From contig NZ_JAUDRJ010000003.1 of assembly GCF_030382115.1 (NCBI RefSeq), positions 4,083,484 through 4,129,380 on the forward strand: a stretch of DNA of 45,897 bases. The letters are read 5' to 3'. This DNA is from Nostoc sp. GT001 (GTDB lineage Bacteria > Cyanobacteriota > Cyanobacteriia > Cyanobacteriales > Nostocaceae). Of the stretch, positions 1 through 7,807 are shown one piece after another. A program made the translations under genes and the position numbers. Every line of letters starts with the position of its first letter. Within the stretch, counting starts at the first letter, position 1. The notes under the pieces are model-generated. The model was given only the letters and a program-made list of their open reading frames with translations, was not told where the DNA came from and ran no database searches.

Positions 1-204
1 ACTCCATTAATTTTCACGCCACAATAGTAACTTTGGGCGGTAGAAGCGTAGAACAATTCATATAAAACCAATTTAGATCCATCCACATTATTAAGGTAGA
101 AACCCTAGAGGCAAAATCCTCTTGGTAATTTGCGGATGAGTCTATATCTAATCGACTAAATATAACCAGGCTATCTCCTAAAAAAGCAGAATTGGAATGA
201 AAAT
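1..204. other. Upstream region of hgdB, no gene seen
   Basis: AT-rich leader of the glycolipid-export operon. I see no open frame of note, no clear -35/-10 pair and no GTA-N8-TAC box. In Anabaena the heterocyst glycolipid synthase genes lie on this side of hgdB, so they may lie just outside the window; that is inference from memory. Confidence 0.4.
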
Positions 205-1413
205 ATGGCAGTAAATAAAGAAAGCCGATTATTCACAAAACCCGTAGGCCGATCGCAAGTAATTTTAGCAGCTTCTCTAACTTTAGCGGCTGGATTAATC
301 GCTTTTTATAGTTTGGTACCGTTTTGGTCTAAACCAAAAGTTGAGACACCACCAGCAAATTCACCAAAAGCTGCCACACCTGCAAAAGTTGCTGTGACAG
401 CCTTGGGACGTTTGGAACCAGAAGGCGAAGTTACTTCTTTGACTGCTCCTGCTTCCAATAATGGGGTGCGAGTAGATAGACTGTTGGTGAAAGAAGGAGA
501 TGCGGTTAAAGCTGGGCAAACACTGGCCTATCTCGAAAATTATGGTCGTTCTAGAACTGCATTGCAACAGGCTTTAGACCAACTGCAAGTTGCCAAAGCT
601 AAACTAGCGCAGGTGAAATCTGGAGGTAAAACTGGAGATATTGATGCTCAAAAGGCTGTAATTGCCCGGTTAGAGCCACAATATAAAGGGGATGTTGCTA
701 CTCAAGAAGCGACAATTGCCCGCATCCAGGCGGAAGTAGACAATGCTCAAGCCGAGAATAACCGCTATCAGCAATTATATAAACAAGGTGCGATCGCGGC
801 TTCTGTAGCAGATAGCAAAGCTTTGCAACTAAAAACTACCCAACAGCAGCTAGCAGAAGCTCAAGCCATCCTCAAGCGAACTCAAGACACATACCAAGAA
901 CAAGTTAAGCAAGCACAAGCACAACTCACCAGTATTAGCGAAGTGCGTAGTGTAGATGTTCAAGTCGCACAAACCGAAGTCAACAGTGCAACAACATCTG
1001 TTCAACAAGCAAAAGCCGACTTGGATTTAAGTTATATAAAATCTCCCATAAATGGCAAAATTTTGAAAATTCACGCCAAAACTGGAGAAGTAATCAACAC
1101 CAACAAAGGATTTGCTGAAATCGGTAAAACATCTCAAATGTATGTGATTGCAGAGGTGTATCAAACCGATGTTCAAAAAGTGCGTGTAGGACAAAAAGCC
1201 ACCATTAACAGCACTGCATTTACTGGAACAATAAAAGGAACTGTCAAAGAAATTGGTTGGCAAGTTGACAAGCAAAATATCTTCAGCATAAACCCTGGTT
1301 CAGACACAGACCGCCGAATAGTTGAAGTTAAAATTTCCATCGATAATCCCGCAGATAGTGAAAAAGTTGCTCGTTTAACTAACTTACAAGTGGATGTCGC
1401 CATTCAGATTTAG
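205..1413 (+). CDS. hgdB: HlyD/DevB-type membrane fusion protein of the heterocyst glycolipid exporter
   Basis: A 402-residue periplasmic adaptor. It has one N-terminal membrane segment (about residues 18-40), a first half of a lipoyl-like domain (about 87-110, DRLLVKEGDAVKAGQTLAYL), a long Gln/Ala-rich coiled-coil hairpin (about 113-275), the second lipoyl half (SPINGKILKIHAKTGEVI) and a beta-barrel C-terminus. This is the DevB architecture. In the family it links an inner-membrane ABC permease to a TolC-type channel to export heterocyst glycolipids. The name hgdB rather than devB rests on context: it is followed by a DevC-type permease, then an epimerase and glycosyltransferases, with no DevA ATPase, as I recall for all5347-all5341 of Anabaena PCC 7120. 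Other DevB paralogues are possible. Confidence 0.72.
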   Translation: MAVNKESRLFTKPVGRSQVILAASLTLAAGLIAFYSLVPFWSKPKVETPPANSPKAATPAKVAVTALGRLEPEGEVTSLTAPASNNGVRVDRLLVKEGDAVKAGQTLAYLENYGRSRTALQQALDQLQVAKAKLAQVKSGGKTGDIDAQKAVIARLEPQYKGDVATQEATIARIQAEVDNAQAENNRYQQLYKQGAIAASVADSKALQLKTTQQQLAEAQAILKRTQDTYQEQVKQAQAQLTSISEVRSVDVQVAQTEVNSATTSVQQAKADLDLSYIKSPINGKILKIHAKTGEVINTNKGFAEIGKTSQMYVIAEVYQTDVQKVRVGQKATINSTAFTGTIKGTVKEIGWQVDKQNIFSINPGSDTDRRIVEVKISIDNPADSEKVARLTNLQVDVAIQI

Positions 1414-1437
1414 TCAATTGGCAGATGTCATTCACCA

Positions 1438-1478
1438 ATGACAAATGACAAATGACAAATGACAAATGACAAATGAAA
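1438..1478 (+). repeat. Heptameric short tandem repeat, (ATGACAA)5
   Basis: Five perfect ATGACAA units plus a partial sixth lie between hgdB and hgdC. This is the short-tandem-repeat class known from heterocystous cyanobacteria. Each unit contains an ATG. One is in frame with hgdC and creates an artificial upstream start at 1466. Confidence 0.85.
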
Positions 1479-1486
1479 ATAAATCC

Positions 1487-2665
1487 ATGAATTTTAAAAT
1501 TCCTTTAGGATGGCTACAGCTAGCCCAGCAAAAAGTTCGTTTACTAGTAGCTGTAGCCGGAATTGGTTTTATTGTGCTGCTAATGTTTGTGCAACTTGGT
1601 TTCCAAGATGCCCTCTATTCCAGTGCAACTGCTGTACATCAAAATCTCAAAGGAGATTTATTTTTAGTTAGTTCGCAATATAAATCTTTGACCTCAAATC
1701 AAAGTTTTTCGCGGACTCGTTTATACCAATCTTTGGGGTTTGATGGCGTTGATTCAGTTAGCCCCATGTATTTGCAATTTGCCAAACTGAAAAATCCGGC
1801 TACTAGTGAGAAATATTCAATATATGTTATTGGTTTCGATCCAGGTAGACCTATGATGAATCTCCCAGAAGTGGAGAAAAATTTAGATAAACTCAAAATT
1901 CCCGATGTTGTGCTTTTTGACCGAGGTTCTCGCCCAGAGTTTGGCCCAATAGCTGAAAAATTTAATGCGGGAGAAACTGCACAGACAATTGAAATATTTC
2001 CCTACAGTTCATTAATTGGCTATAGAGTAAGAATTGGTGGTTTATTCACATTAGGCCCTTCCTTTGGGGTAGATGGAAATTTGCTTGTTAGTGACTCAAC
2101 TTTTTTGAGGATAAATCCCAATACTCGTCCAGCAGATATGATTGATGTCGGTTTGATTTCCCTCAAACCTGGTGCTAATGCCGAAAAAGTACTAAAAAAT
2201 TTGCAAGCAAGTTTGCCTAATGATGTCCAAGTTTTTACCCGCCAAGGCTTCATTGATTTTGAGAAACAATACTGGGCTGTCAGAACACCCATTGGTTTTA
2301 TTCTTAACTTGATGTTGACAATGGCTGCGGTTGTTGGGGTGGTTATTGTTTATCAAATTCTTTACAGCAATATTGCTACACAGTTCGTTGCTTACGCCAC
2401 TTTAAAAGCCATTGGTTATGCCAATAGCTACTTATTAAATGTGGTATTTCAACAAGCTTTGATTTTAGCAATTTTAGGTTATATCCCAGGATTTATTACT
2501 TCTGTTTTGTTATATAGCTTTGCGGCAGAAGCAACTAAACTACCAATAATGATGACCACTAATAATGCAGTGATTGTCTTAACTTCAACAGTTTTAATGT
2601 GCATAACATCAGGAGCGCTTGCGATTAACAAACTCCGCTCCGCAGATCCGGGAGATATTTTCTAA
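1487..2665 (+). CDS. hgdC: DevC-type ABC transporter permease of the glycolipid exporter
   Basis: About 392 residues from the ATG at 1487. An in-frame ATG at 1466 lies inside the heptamer repeat and would add MTNENKS, which I consider unlikely. It has an N-terminal membrane segment (LVAVAGIGFIVLLMFVQLGF), a large periplasmic domain of about 220 residues and three C-terminal membrane segments, the FtsX/MacB-like layout of DevC. It starts with the DevC-like sequence KIPLGWLQLAQQKVRLLVA. It should pair with the adjacent membrane fusion protein. The ATPase subunit (DevA) normally found next to DevBC is missing both here and elsewhere in the window, so the pair must borrow an ATPase encoded elsewhere or act in an ATPase-free role. 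In Anabaena HgdC is reported to matter for deposition of the heterocyst glycolipid layer. Confidence 0.72.
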   Translation: MNFKIPLGWLQLAQQKVRLLVAVAGIGFIVLLMFVQLGFQDALYSSATAVHQNLKGDLFLVSSQYKSLTSNQSFSRTRLYQSLGFDGVDSVSPMYLQFAKLKNPATSEKYSIYVIGFDPGRPMMNLPEVEKNLDKLKIPDVVLFDRGSRPEFGPIAEKFNAGETAQTIEIFPYSSLIGYRVRIGGLFTLGPSFGVDGNLLVSDSTFLRINPNTRPADMIDVGLISLKPGANAEKVLKNLQASLPNDVQVFTRQGFIDFEKQYWAVRTPIGFILNLMLTMAAVVGVVIVYQILYSNIATQFVAYATLKAIGYANSYLLNVVFQQALILAILGYIPGFITSVLLYSFAAEATKLPIMMTTNNAVIVLTSTVLMCITSGALAINKLRSADPGDIF

Positions 2666-2710
2666 CCAAGATAACTTGCTCAGAGTAACTTGTTAAAAAC
2701 AAGCAAGTTT

Positions 2711-2755
2711 GTAGTAAGGACTTTAGTCCTTATTTTCTAAGCACTAAAGTGCTGA
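2711..2755. repeat. Double-hairpin intergenic repeat
   Basis: Two adjacent hairpins lie between hgdC and hgdA: AAGGACT/AGTCCTT (2716-2731) and AGCACT-AA-AGTGCT (2740-2753). The ACTTTAGTCC / ACTAAAGTGC pattern is a recurrent intergenic repeat in Nostoc-type genomes as I remember them. It could modulate readthrough within the operon, but it lacks the U-run of a rho-independent terminator. Confidence 0.5.
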
Positions 2756-2822
2756 ATACAAACTATCAAAACTAGCACTTTTCTTTTAATTCAAAATCCA
2801 AAATTGGTATAACCTTTACTAT

Positions 2823-3828
2823 ATGAACCTCAACAACAAAACCCTCCTAATTACTGGAATTAATGAATTTGTCGGATTGCGTACAGCCGAGTTAGCCATA
2901 GCGCAAGGGATGAAAGTTCGGGGACTACAAAGTTCTACAGAACAGAACAAACAATTACAGAATTTAGGTGTAGAGGTAATTATTGGTAGTATTACCGATT
3001 CTACTATTGCTCAAAAGGCTTGTCAGGGAGTAGATATCGTTTTACATACAGAGCAAATTGCCGAAGAAGCTGGTGCAATTAAGCATTTTCGTGAAGTCAA
3101 TGTTGGCGGTACTGTCAACATGGCTAAAGCCGCTAAACAGGCTGGGGTCAAAACATTTGTGCATCTATCTAGTGTGATGGTTTACGGTTTTAACTATCCT
3201 GATGGTGTTACAGAATCCGGGCCACTTTCTGGCGAAAATAATCCCTACTGTCAAACTAAAATAGAAGCTGAAACAGCAGTATTAGAACTGAATCATCCTC
3301 CAGATTTTGGCATCATTGTTATTCGAGCTAAGCGATGTTTACGGCCCTGGAAGTATCCCCTGGATAGTCAGACCAATTCTGATGATGCGCCAAAAGTTAT
3401 TTGCCTGTGCCAATGATGCTAAGGGAGTGATTAATCACGTATATATAGATAATCTGATTGATAGCATCTTTCTGGCGATAGAAAAAGAAACCTACGGTGA
3501 AATATTTAATATCACCGATGGACAAGAAACTTCGTGGAAAGAGTATTTTATGCGTTTAGCAGCAATGGAAGATTTACAAGCACCCCTTTCATTATCGAAA
3601 GATGAAATCAAGTTGTTTCTAAAGCTACGCGTTCAAGGACAAAAACTCTTTCGGAAAAAAGTTGATATATTACCAGAGTCTATAGATTTTATGACTCGTC
3701 CCTATGCTTGTTCCATTGCCAAAGCCCAAAATCTGTTAAATTATAAACCAGCAATTGACCTCGAAGAAGGAATGCAGCGAACACATGAATGGCTGCAAAA
3801 AACAGATATTCAAAGCTTGATGAAATAG
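2823..3828 (+). pseudogene. hgdA: NAD-dependent epimerase/dehydratase, frameshifted
   Basis: Two overlapping frames together encode one extended short-chain dehydrogenase/epimerase. The first (2823 to about 3329) has the Rossmann start LLITGINEFVG (a variant of TGxxGxxG), the SSVMVYG strand and the catalytic YxxxK (YCQTK). The second (about 3331-3828) continues with SDVYGPGSIPWIVRP, NHVYIDNLIDSI and the C-terminal NYKPAIDLEEGMQRT helix. One extra base between GCT (3327) and AGC (3331) moves the frame by +1. Without the shift the join reads GIIVIR-x-SDVYGPG, exactly as expected for the family. As written, the product stops at residue 197 after divergent residues. Position after hgdC suggests HgdA. 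No homopolymer lies at the break, so this is either a real mutation or a consensus error. Confidence 0.7.
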
Positions 3829-3847
3829 TTCATAGATTTTTAGTAGT

Positions 3848-3998
3848 TCAGGAGTCAGGAGTCAGAATGGGCTAAACGCCCCGCTATCGCTCACAGAATG
3901 ATTGGAAAATGAAACATCTGGGAGACTCTTGATTTACTTGAAATGATTCAGGTTGGTATCAAAGTATCCTGACTCCTGAATTCTGAATTCTTACCTTG
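3848..3998. repeat. Inverted-repeat element bounded by AGGAGTC heptamers
   Basis: The left arm carries tandem CAGGAGT units (3848-3868). The right arm carries the complementary TCCTGACTCCTGAATTC series (about 3969-3996). About 100 bases of unrelated sequence separate them. The same arm pair brackets 44583-44872. No coding potential is seen, and the gene-free stretch 3829-4059 holds nothing else. Confidence 0.55.
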
Positions 3999-4059
3999 CA
4001 TCTACCTAACTACGATTAAGCGTAAACTAATCCACAGATTTTCCGAATACTTGTTTTCT

Positions 4060-5043
4060 ATGAGTAGCAATCAGCCACGATTGAGCATCGGATTACCTGT
4101 ATACAATGGTGAAAAATTTATCAAAGAAGCCATAGATTCACTCTTGGCTCAGACTTTTGAAGATTTTGAGCTAATTATTTCAGATAACGCATCGACAGAT
4201 AAAACTGAAGAAATTTGTAGAGCTTATGCAGAGCAAGATCAACGTATTCGTTACTACCGCAATGACAAGAATATAGGTTGTGCTGGTAACTTTAATCGCG
4301 TCTTGCAACTGTCATCAGGTGAGTATTTTAAATGGGCAGCCCATGACGATCTACATTCTCCAGATTTTATCAAGAAGTGTGTCGATGTGCTTGACCAAGA
4401 TCCTACCATAATCTTGTGTCACTCCCATGCATATTTCATTGATGAACAGGGGAATTTTATCCAAAATTACAATATCAAAGTCAAGGCAGATGCACTAAAA
4501 CCACAGGAGCGCTTTCACGAATTACTGACCAAGCATTTATGCAATCAATGTTACGGGGTAATTCGCGCTAGTGCTTTGAAAAAAATACCGCCTATGGGTG
4601 GTTACGGTAATGCAGATGGAATTCTTTTGTTAAGACTTGGTATTCTCGGTAGGTTTTATGAAATCCCTGAATACCTGTTTTTCTTCAGAAGTCATCCGCA
4701 ACAATCAATGAGTATGTTTTTCCCCAATTATTTGTTGTTAACAAATACAAATCAAAAATCATTCTTGAGTATGCTGCCTGATTTTTATGAGTATACAGTG
4801 TGGTTTGATTCAGCAAAGAAAGGACAAATTTTATTCCCACATTGGAGAATAATCTGGGAGTATATACTCTCTATATGGCGTAGTCCTTTGAGTTTGAATG
4901 AGCGGCTTTGCTGTCATAGAAGTCTACAACAGCAGTTAAAAGGGACAGAATATCTTTTGCTGAAAGATTTGCTAAGTGTGCTGCAAGTACTTTGGAAAGG
5001 TTGGAAAACAGCATTCGTTAAAGAAAAGCAAGTCATTTTTTGA
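4060..5043 (+). CDS. GT2 family glycosyltransferase
   Basis: About 327 residues from the ATG at 4060; a TTG nine bases upstream is less likely. The N-terminal GT-A fold is clear: LSIGLPVYNGEKFIKEAIDS, then FELIISDNASTDKT for nucleotide-sugar binding, then a DxD-type metal site in KWAAHDDLHSPDF (about residues 90-102). The C-terminal third is less conserved, with aromatic-rich stretches but no firm membrane segment. It should transfer a sugar from a nucleotide donor; the acceptor cannot be read from the sequence. It lies third after hgdC in the glycolipid island, at the position I would align with all5344 of Anabaena, so a role in heterocyst envelope glycolipid or polysaccharide is plausible but inferred. 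Confidence 0.8.
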   Translation: MSSNQPRLSIGLPVYNGEKFIKEAIDSLLAQTFEDFELIISDNASTDKTEEICRAYAEQDQRIRYYRNDKNIGCAGNFNRVLQLSSGEYFKWAAHDDLHSPDFIKKCVDVLDQDPTIILCHSHAYFIDEQGNFIQNYNIKVKADALKPQERFHELLTKHLCNQCYGVIRASALKKIPPMGGYGNADGILLLRLGILGRFYEIPEYLFFFRSHPQQSMSMFFPNYLLLTNTNQKSFLSMLPDFYEYTVWFDSAKKGQILFPHWRIIWEYILSIWRSPLSLNERLCCHRSLQQQLKGTEYLLLKDLLSVLQVLWKGWKTAFVKEKQVIF

Positions 5044-5101
5044 AAGAGCCAGTTTACAAATAAAAGCTAGCGATCGCCAGCTTTATATCAACCCCAAAAT
5101 C

Positions 5102-5245
5102 TGAGTTTTCACGTCATGTGGAAAAGCCAACGGAAAACCTAACCCCCAGCCCCCTTCCCTTGTAGGGAAGGGGGAGAAATCAAAGCCTCTCTCCTTGTAG
5201 GGGAGAGGTTTGGAGAGGGGTTTTCCAGATCCCGTGAAAAGTCAG
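5102..5245. mobile_element. MITE-like element with flanking 10-bp direct repeats
   Basis: Imperfect terminal inverted repeats (TGAGTTTTCACGTCATGTGG at the left; the complement of CCAGATCCCGTGAAAAGTCA at the right) enclose two hairpins built from CCCCCTTCCC...GGGAAGGGGG and CTCTCC...GGAGAG modules. The 10-base direct repeat CCCCAAAATC occurs on both sides (5092-5101 and 5246-5255), which looks like a target-site duplication. The element carries no gene, so it would depend on a transposase from elsewhere. Confidence 0.65.
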
Positions 5246-5275
5246 CCCCAAAATCACCTATTTGACTACAAAATT

Positions 5276-5734
5276 ATGCTGAAACTATCTCATGTTTTGC
5301 TTGCTACTTTAGTGAGCATCAGCTTTGCTAAAACAGTGAACGCAGAGCCAACTGCAACACTTAATGTTGTAGTAAATGGAATACATCACCAAAAAGGTGA
5401 GATTTGCTTCCGAGTTTATGCAAATGAAAAAGGATTTCCAATGAGTAGTACTAGTGAAGCTAAAAGTGGCTGCGCTAAGATTACTGGCACTTCTGTAAAA
5501 AAAGAATTCTCCGGTTTGAAACCTGGAACTTATGCTGTAGCTGTGGTTGACGATCAAAATGGCGATCGCAAACTCAATAAAGACTTTTTCGGTATTCCCA
5601 AAGAAGGTTTTGGGATTTCCAAAAATCCAACTGTGTCTATACAAACAGGTACACCAAAGTTTCGTGATGCCAGTTTTGTTGTAAACAAAAATACAACAGT
5701 GACCATCATCATGAAATATTCACTTGATTCGTAA
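5276..5734 (+). CDS. Secreted DUF2141 protein
   Basis: A 152-residue protein from the ATG at 5276. The upstream in-frame TTG at 5210 lies in a repeat and is rejected. A clear signal peptide (MLKLSHVLLATLVSISF, cleavage after VNA near residue 23) precedes a compact beta-sandwich domain of DUF2141 type: TLNVVVNGIHHQKGEICFRV, the paired cysteines of this family (EICF...SGCAKI), FSGLKPGTYAVAVVDDQNGD and a C-terminal strand. DUF2141 proteins are exported and their biochemical role is not established. It sits between two glycosyltransferases in the glycolipid island, so it may assist envelope assembly in the periplasm; that is inference from position. Confidence 0.8.
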   Translation: MLKLSHVLLATLVSISFAKTVNAEPTATLNVVVNGIHHQKGEICFRVYANEKGFPMSSTSEAKSGCAKITGTSVKKEFSGLKPGTYAVAVVDDQNGDRKLNKDFFGIPKEGFGISKNPTVSIQTGTPKFRDASFVVNKNTTVTIIMKYSLDS

Positions 5735-5760
5735 AGGGAATGGGGAAAGAGGCAGGGGAG

Positions 5761-5840
5761 CAGCACTTCTCTACGAGAGGCTGCACTTCGACTACGCTCA
5801 GTGACCACGCCAACGGCTACGCTCAGTGACCGGGGAGCAG
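5761..5840. repeat. Dispersed GC-rich repeat (copy 1)
   Basis: The segment CAGCACTTCT ... ACTACGCTCAGTGACC recurs almost unchanged in inverse orientation at 13176-13224 (one mismatch over about 46 bases). It is related to repeats at 35025-35080 and inside the gene at 41449-41523. It provides a false in-frame GTG start (5801) for the following glycosyltransferase. Confidence 0.75.
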
Positions 5841-5944
5841 GGGAGCAGAGGAGAAGTTGCAGTAAGTTTTTCCCCTTTGCCTCTTGTGCCCCATGCCCAA
5901 TCCCTAATTTCCAATCCATTATTCTGTCGGAGATTAAAAATTTA

Positions 5945-7231
5945 ATGGAAGATTTGGCAATATTTCTGTCTAAGTCTTTGATGGGTTGGCTGGTTATTCA
6001 GGTGTGTTTCACGCTTGTCTTTATATGGTATCTGCGCTCGTCTAAAAAAAACTTATTACCAGACGATCAGTTACCCAAAACAGCAGTAATTCTTTGCTTA
6101 CGTGGAGCCGATCCATTTTTGCCTAGATGTTTGCGATCGCTCCTAAATCAAAACTATCCACAGTATGATTTAAAGTTGATCGTTGATAGTCACGAAGATC
6201 CTGCTTGGAAAATTGCTAGTGAAACCATCACTGAGCAAGAAGCAACCAACGTTCAAATCAGCCCTTTGAGAATAGTACGTAACAGTTGTAGTCTCAAATG
6301 CAGTTCTTTAATCCAAGCTGTCCGAGAGTTGGACGACTCCTATAAGGTGGTTGCTTTAGTAGATGCTGATACTATAGTTCATCTGAATTGGCTGCGAGAA
6401 TTAGTCAGTCCTCTAGGCGATGCCAAAGTAGGCGCAACAACAGGCAATCGTTGGTACGTACCAACAGGTAGCTATTGGGGTTCTTTAGTACGATACATCG
6501 GCAATGTATCCACAGTAGTGCAAATGTTTATCTTCCAGATTCCTTGGGGTGGAACTTTGGCTGTGAAAACAGAAGTGCTTCGCCAAACAGAACTGCTAGA
6601 TAAGTGGGGACAAGCTTTAGGCGAAGATTTTATGATGCACGACATCCTGAAAAAACATGGTTTTCAGGTAAAGTTTGTGCCTTCGCTGCTAATAGTCAAT
6701 CGCGAAGAGACTGATTTATTCAACTTAATAGACTATCTCAAGCGCCTTATCCTTTTTTCTCGACTGTATCATCCCCGTTGGTTGGCTCTTGTTAGTGAAG
6801 CTGTTTCTAGCATTTTGTTTCCGACTCTACTGAGCGTGTTAGTTCTAGAGTCGCTATTAGAGGCAAAATGGGAAGCTGCGGCTCTGTTGTTAGTCTGCTA
6901 TGGAGTTTACACTGTCGGATTACTCTTGATAATGCTGGTGTTGGAATTAGAGATACAGCGAGTGGTTCACTCTAATGACCAGGCGATGCCTACCGGCAAG
7001 CCGTTCCACGTCTACGCCAAATTATCGGCTGCTACAATCATTAAAATGTTGATTGGGATTCCGTTGACACAGTGGGTTTATGGGTTAGCGATGCTATCAT
7101 CCCTGTGGACATCAACAGTTACCTGGCGCGGTGTCAGCTATCGCGTTAAAGGGCCTTGGAATATCCGCTTAGTGGAATATCGCCCTTATCAATGGTTGGA
7201 TCAGCCTATTAATAGCAAGGTTTCTCTTTGA
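5945..7231 (+). CDS. Membrane GT2 glycosyltransferase (ceramide-glucosyltransferase-like)
   Basis: A 428-residue protein from the ATG at 5945. It has an N-terminal membrane helix (LMGWLVIQVCFTLVFIWYL), then a cytosolic GT2 domain: TAVILCLRGADPFLPRCLRS, LKLIVDSHEDPAWK, a DxD motif in ALVDADTIVHLNW, the acceptor-site ED in ALGEDFMMHDILKKHGF, and an (R/Q)xxRW-like FSRLYHPRWLALV. Two or more C-terminal membrane helices follow (about residues 290-370). This is the processive or lipid-acceptor GT2/GT21 layout, as in ceramide glucosyltransferases. A lipid acceptor suits its place in the heterocyst glycolipid island, one gene upstream of hglT. The substrate is inferred. Sequence upstream of 5945 that stays open is repeat, not protein. 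Confidence 0.78.
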   Translation: MEDLAIFLSKSLMGWLVIQVCFTLVFIWYLRSSKKNLLPDDQLPKTAVILCLRGADPFLPRCLRSLLNQNYPQYDLKLIVDSHEDPAWKIASETITEQEATNVQISPLRIVRNSCSLKCSSLIQAVRELDDSYKVVALVDADTIVHLNWLRELVSPLGDAKVGATTGNRWYVPTGSYWGSLVRYIGNVSTVVQMFIFQIPWGGTLAVKTEVLRQTELLDKWGQALGEDFMMHDILKKHGFQVKFVPSLLIVNREETDLFNLIDYLKRLILFSRLYHPRWLALVSEAVSSILFPTLLSVLVLESLLEAKWEAAALLLVCYGVYTVGLLLIMLVLELEIQRVVHSNDQAMPTGKPFHVYAKLSAATIIKMLIGIPLTQWVYGLAMLSSLWTSTVTWRGVSYRVKGPWNIRLVEYRPYQWLDQPINSKVSL

Positions 7232-7807
7232 ATTAAATCGCTAAATATCAACTAGGGCATGAAAGTTATTACACTAAACATTCCCTAGTCTTCAAATTAT
7301 ATTATCTTATATTTAGTAGAACTATATTAGCTATAACCCTTGTAAAAAGATACGTTTTTACTTGTTGATTATCAAAATGTATTTACATTTTTAGCAAGGG
7401 TTTAGACAAATATATTAAGGGGAATTTTGACTCAATACGGTTCAGTTAAGAAGAATAGTAGGTTGGGTTGAGCTTAAGCGTTACCCAACAAAGCCTTGAT
7501 AATGTTGAGTTACCCTGCGGGAAGCAAGCTACGTTCCTCAACCCAACCTACGCCAGTTGTAGTTTTTAGCCTTAACTGAACCGTCTTGAATTTTGACTTA
7601 GTATTTTGGATGTTTTGATAGTTTCAAGTTAGTTTTATAAACATCCACTTCAAAATCGAAAATTTCAGCTATTTGACAATGCGTAAATCCTTAGTCTAAC
7701 TGTATTGGTGGGAATTTCTGAGCCAGATAATCAGGATGTTCATGAAACATTTGCTGCGTAAATCCTAAGTTAAAAACCAGCAATTTTGTGAAATATTCCC
7801 CTTTATT
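7232..7807. other. Long intergenic gap before hglT
   Basis: A 576-base AT-rich gap inside an otherwise compact gene series. It holds the MITE-like element at 7433-7587 and no credible open frame. The rest (7232-7420 and 7600-7807) may hold the promoter of hglT; I see no defined box. Confidence 0.5.
7433..7587. mobile_element. MITE-like element, ACGGTTCAGTTAAG termini, 11-bp flanking repeats
   Basis: The terminal inverted repeats ACGGTTCAGTTAAG (7437-7450) and CTTAACTGAACCGT (7571-7584) are perfect. A second internal pair, TAGGTTGGGTTGAG / CTCAACCCAACCTA, forms a further stem. The 11-base sequence GAATTTTGACT is directly repeated on both sides (7422-7432 and 7588-7598), consistent with a target duplication. 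Related termini bound the element at 37833-37971. Confidence 0.7.

Noticed and set aside
205..2665. Reading the first two genes as devB and devC
   Set aside because: The architecture fits, but devA should follow; here an epimerase and glycosyltransferases follow, which fits hgdB/hgdC better. Kept as an alternative.
5210..5275. Upstream TTG start of the DUF2141 gene
   Set aside because: It lies in the end of a MITE-like element and would bury the signal peptide.
5801..5944. Upstream extension of the second GT2 gene
   Set aside because: The added 48 residues are translation of a dispersed repeat that recurs at 13176-13224; the membrane helix follows the ATG at 5945.
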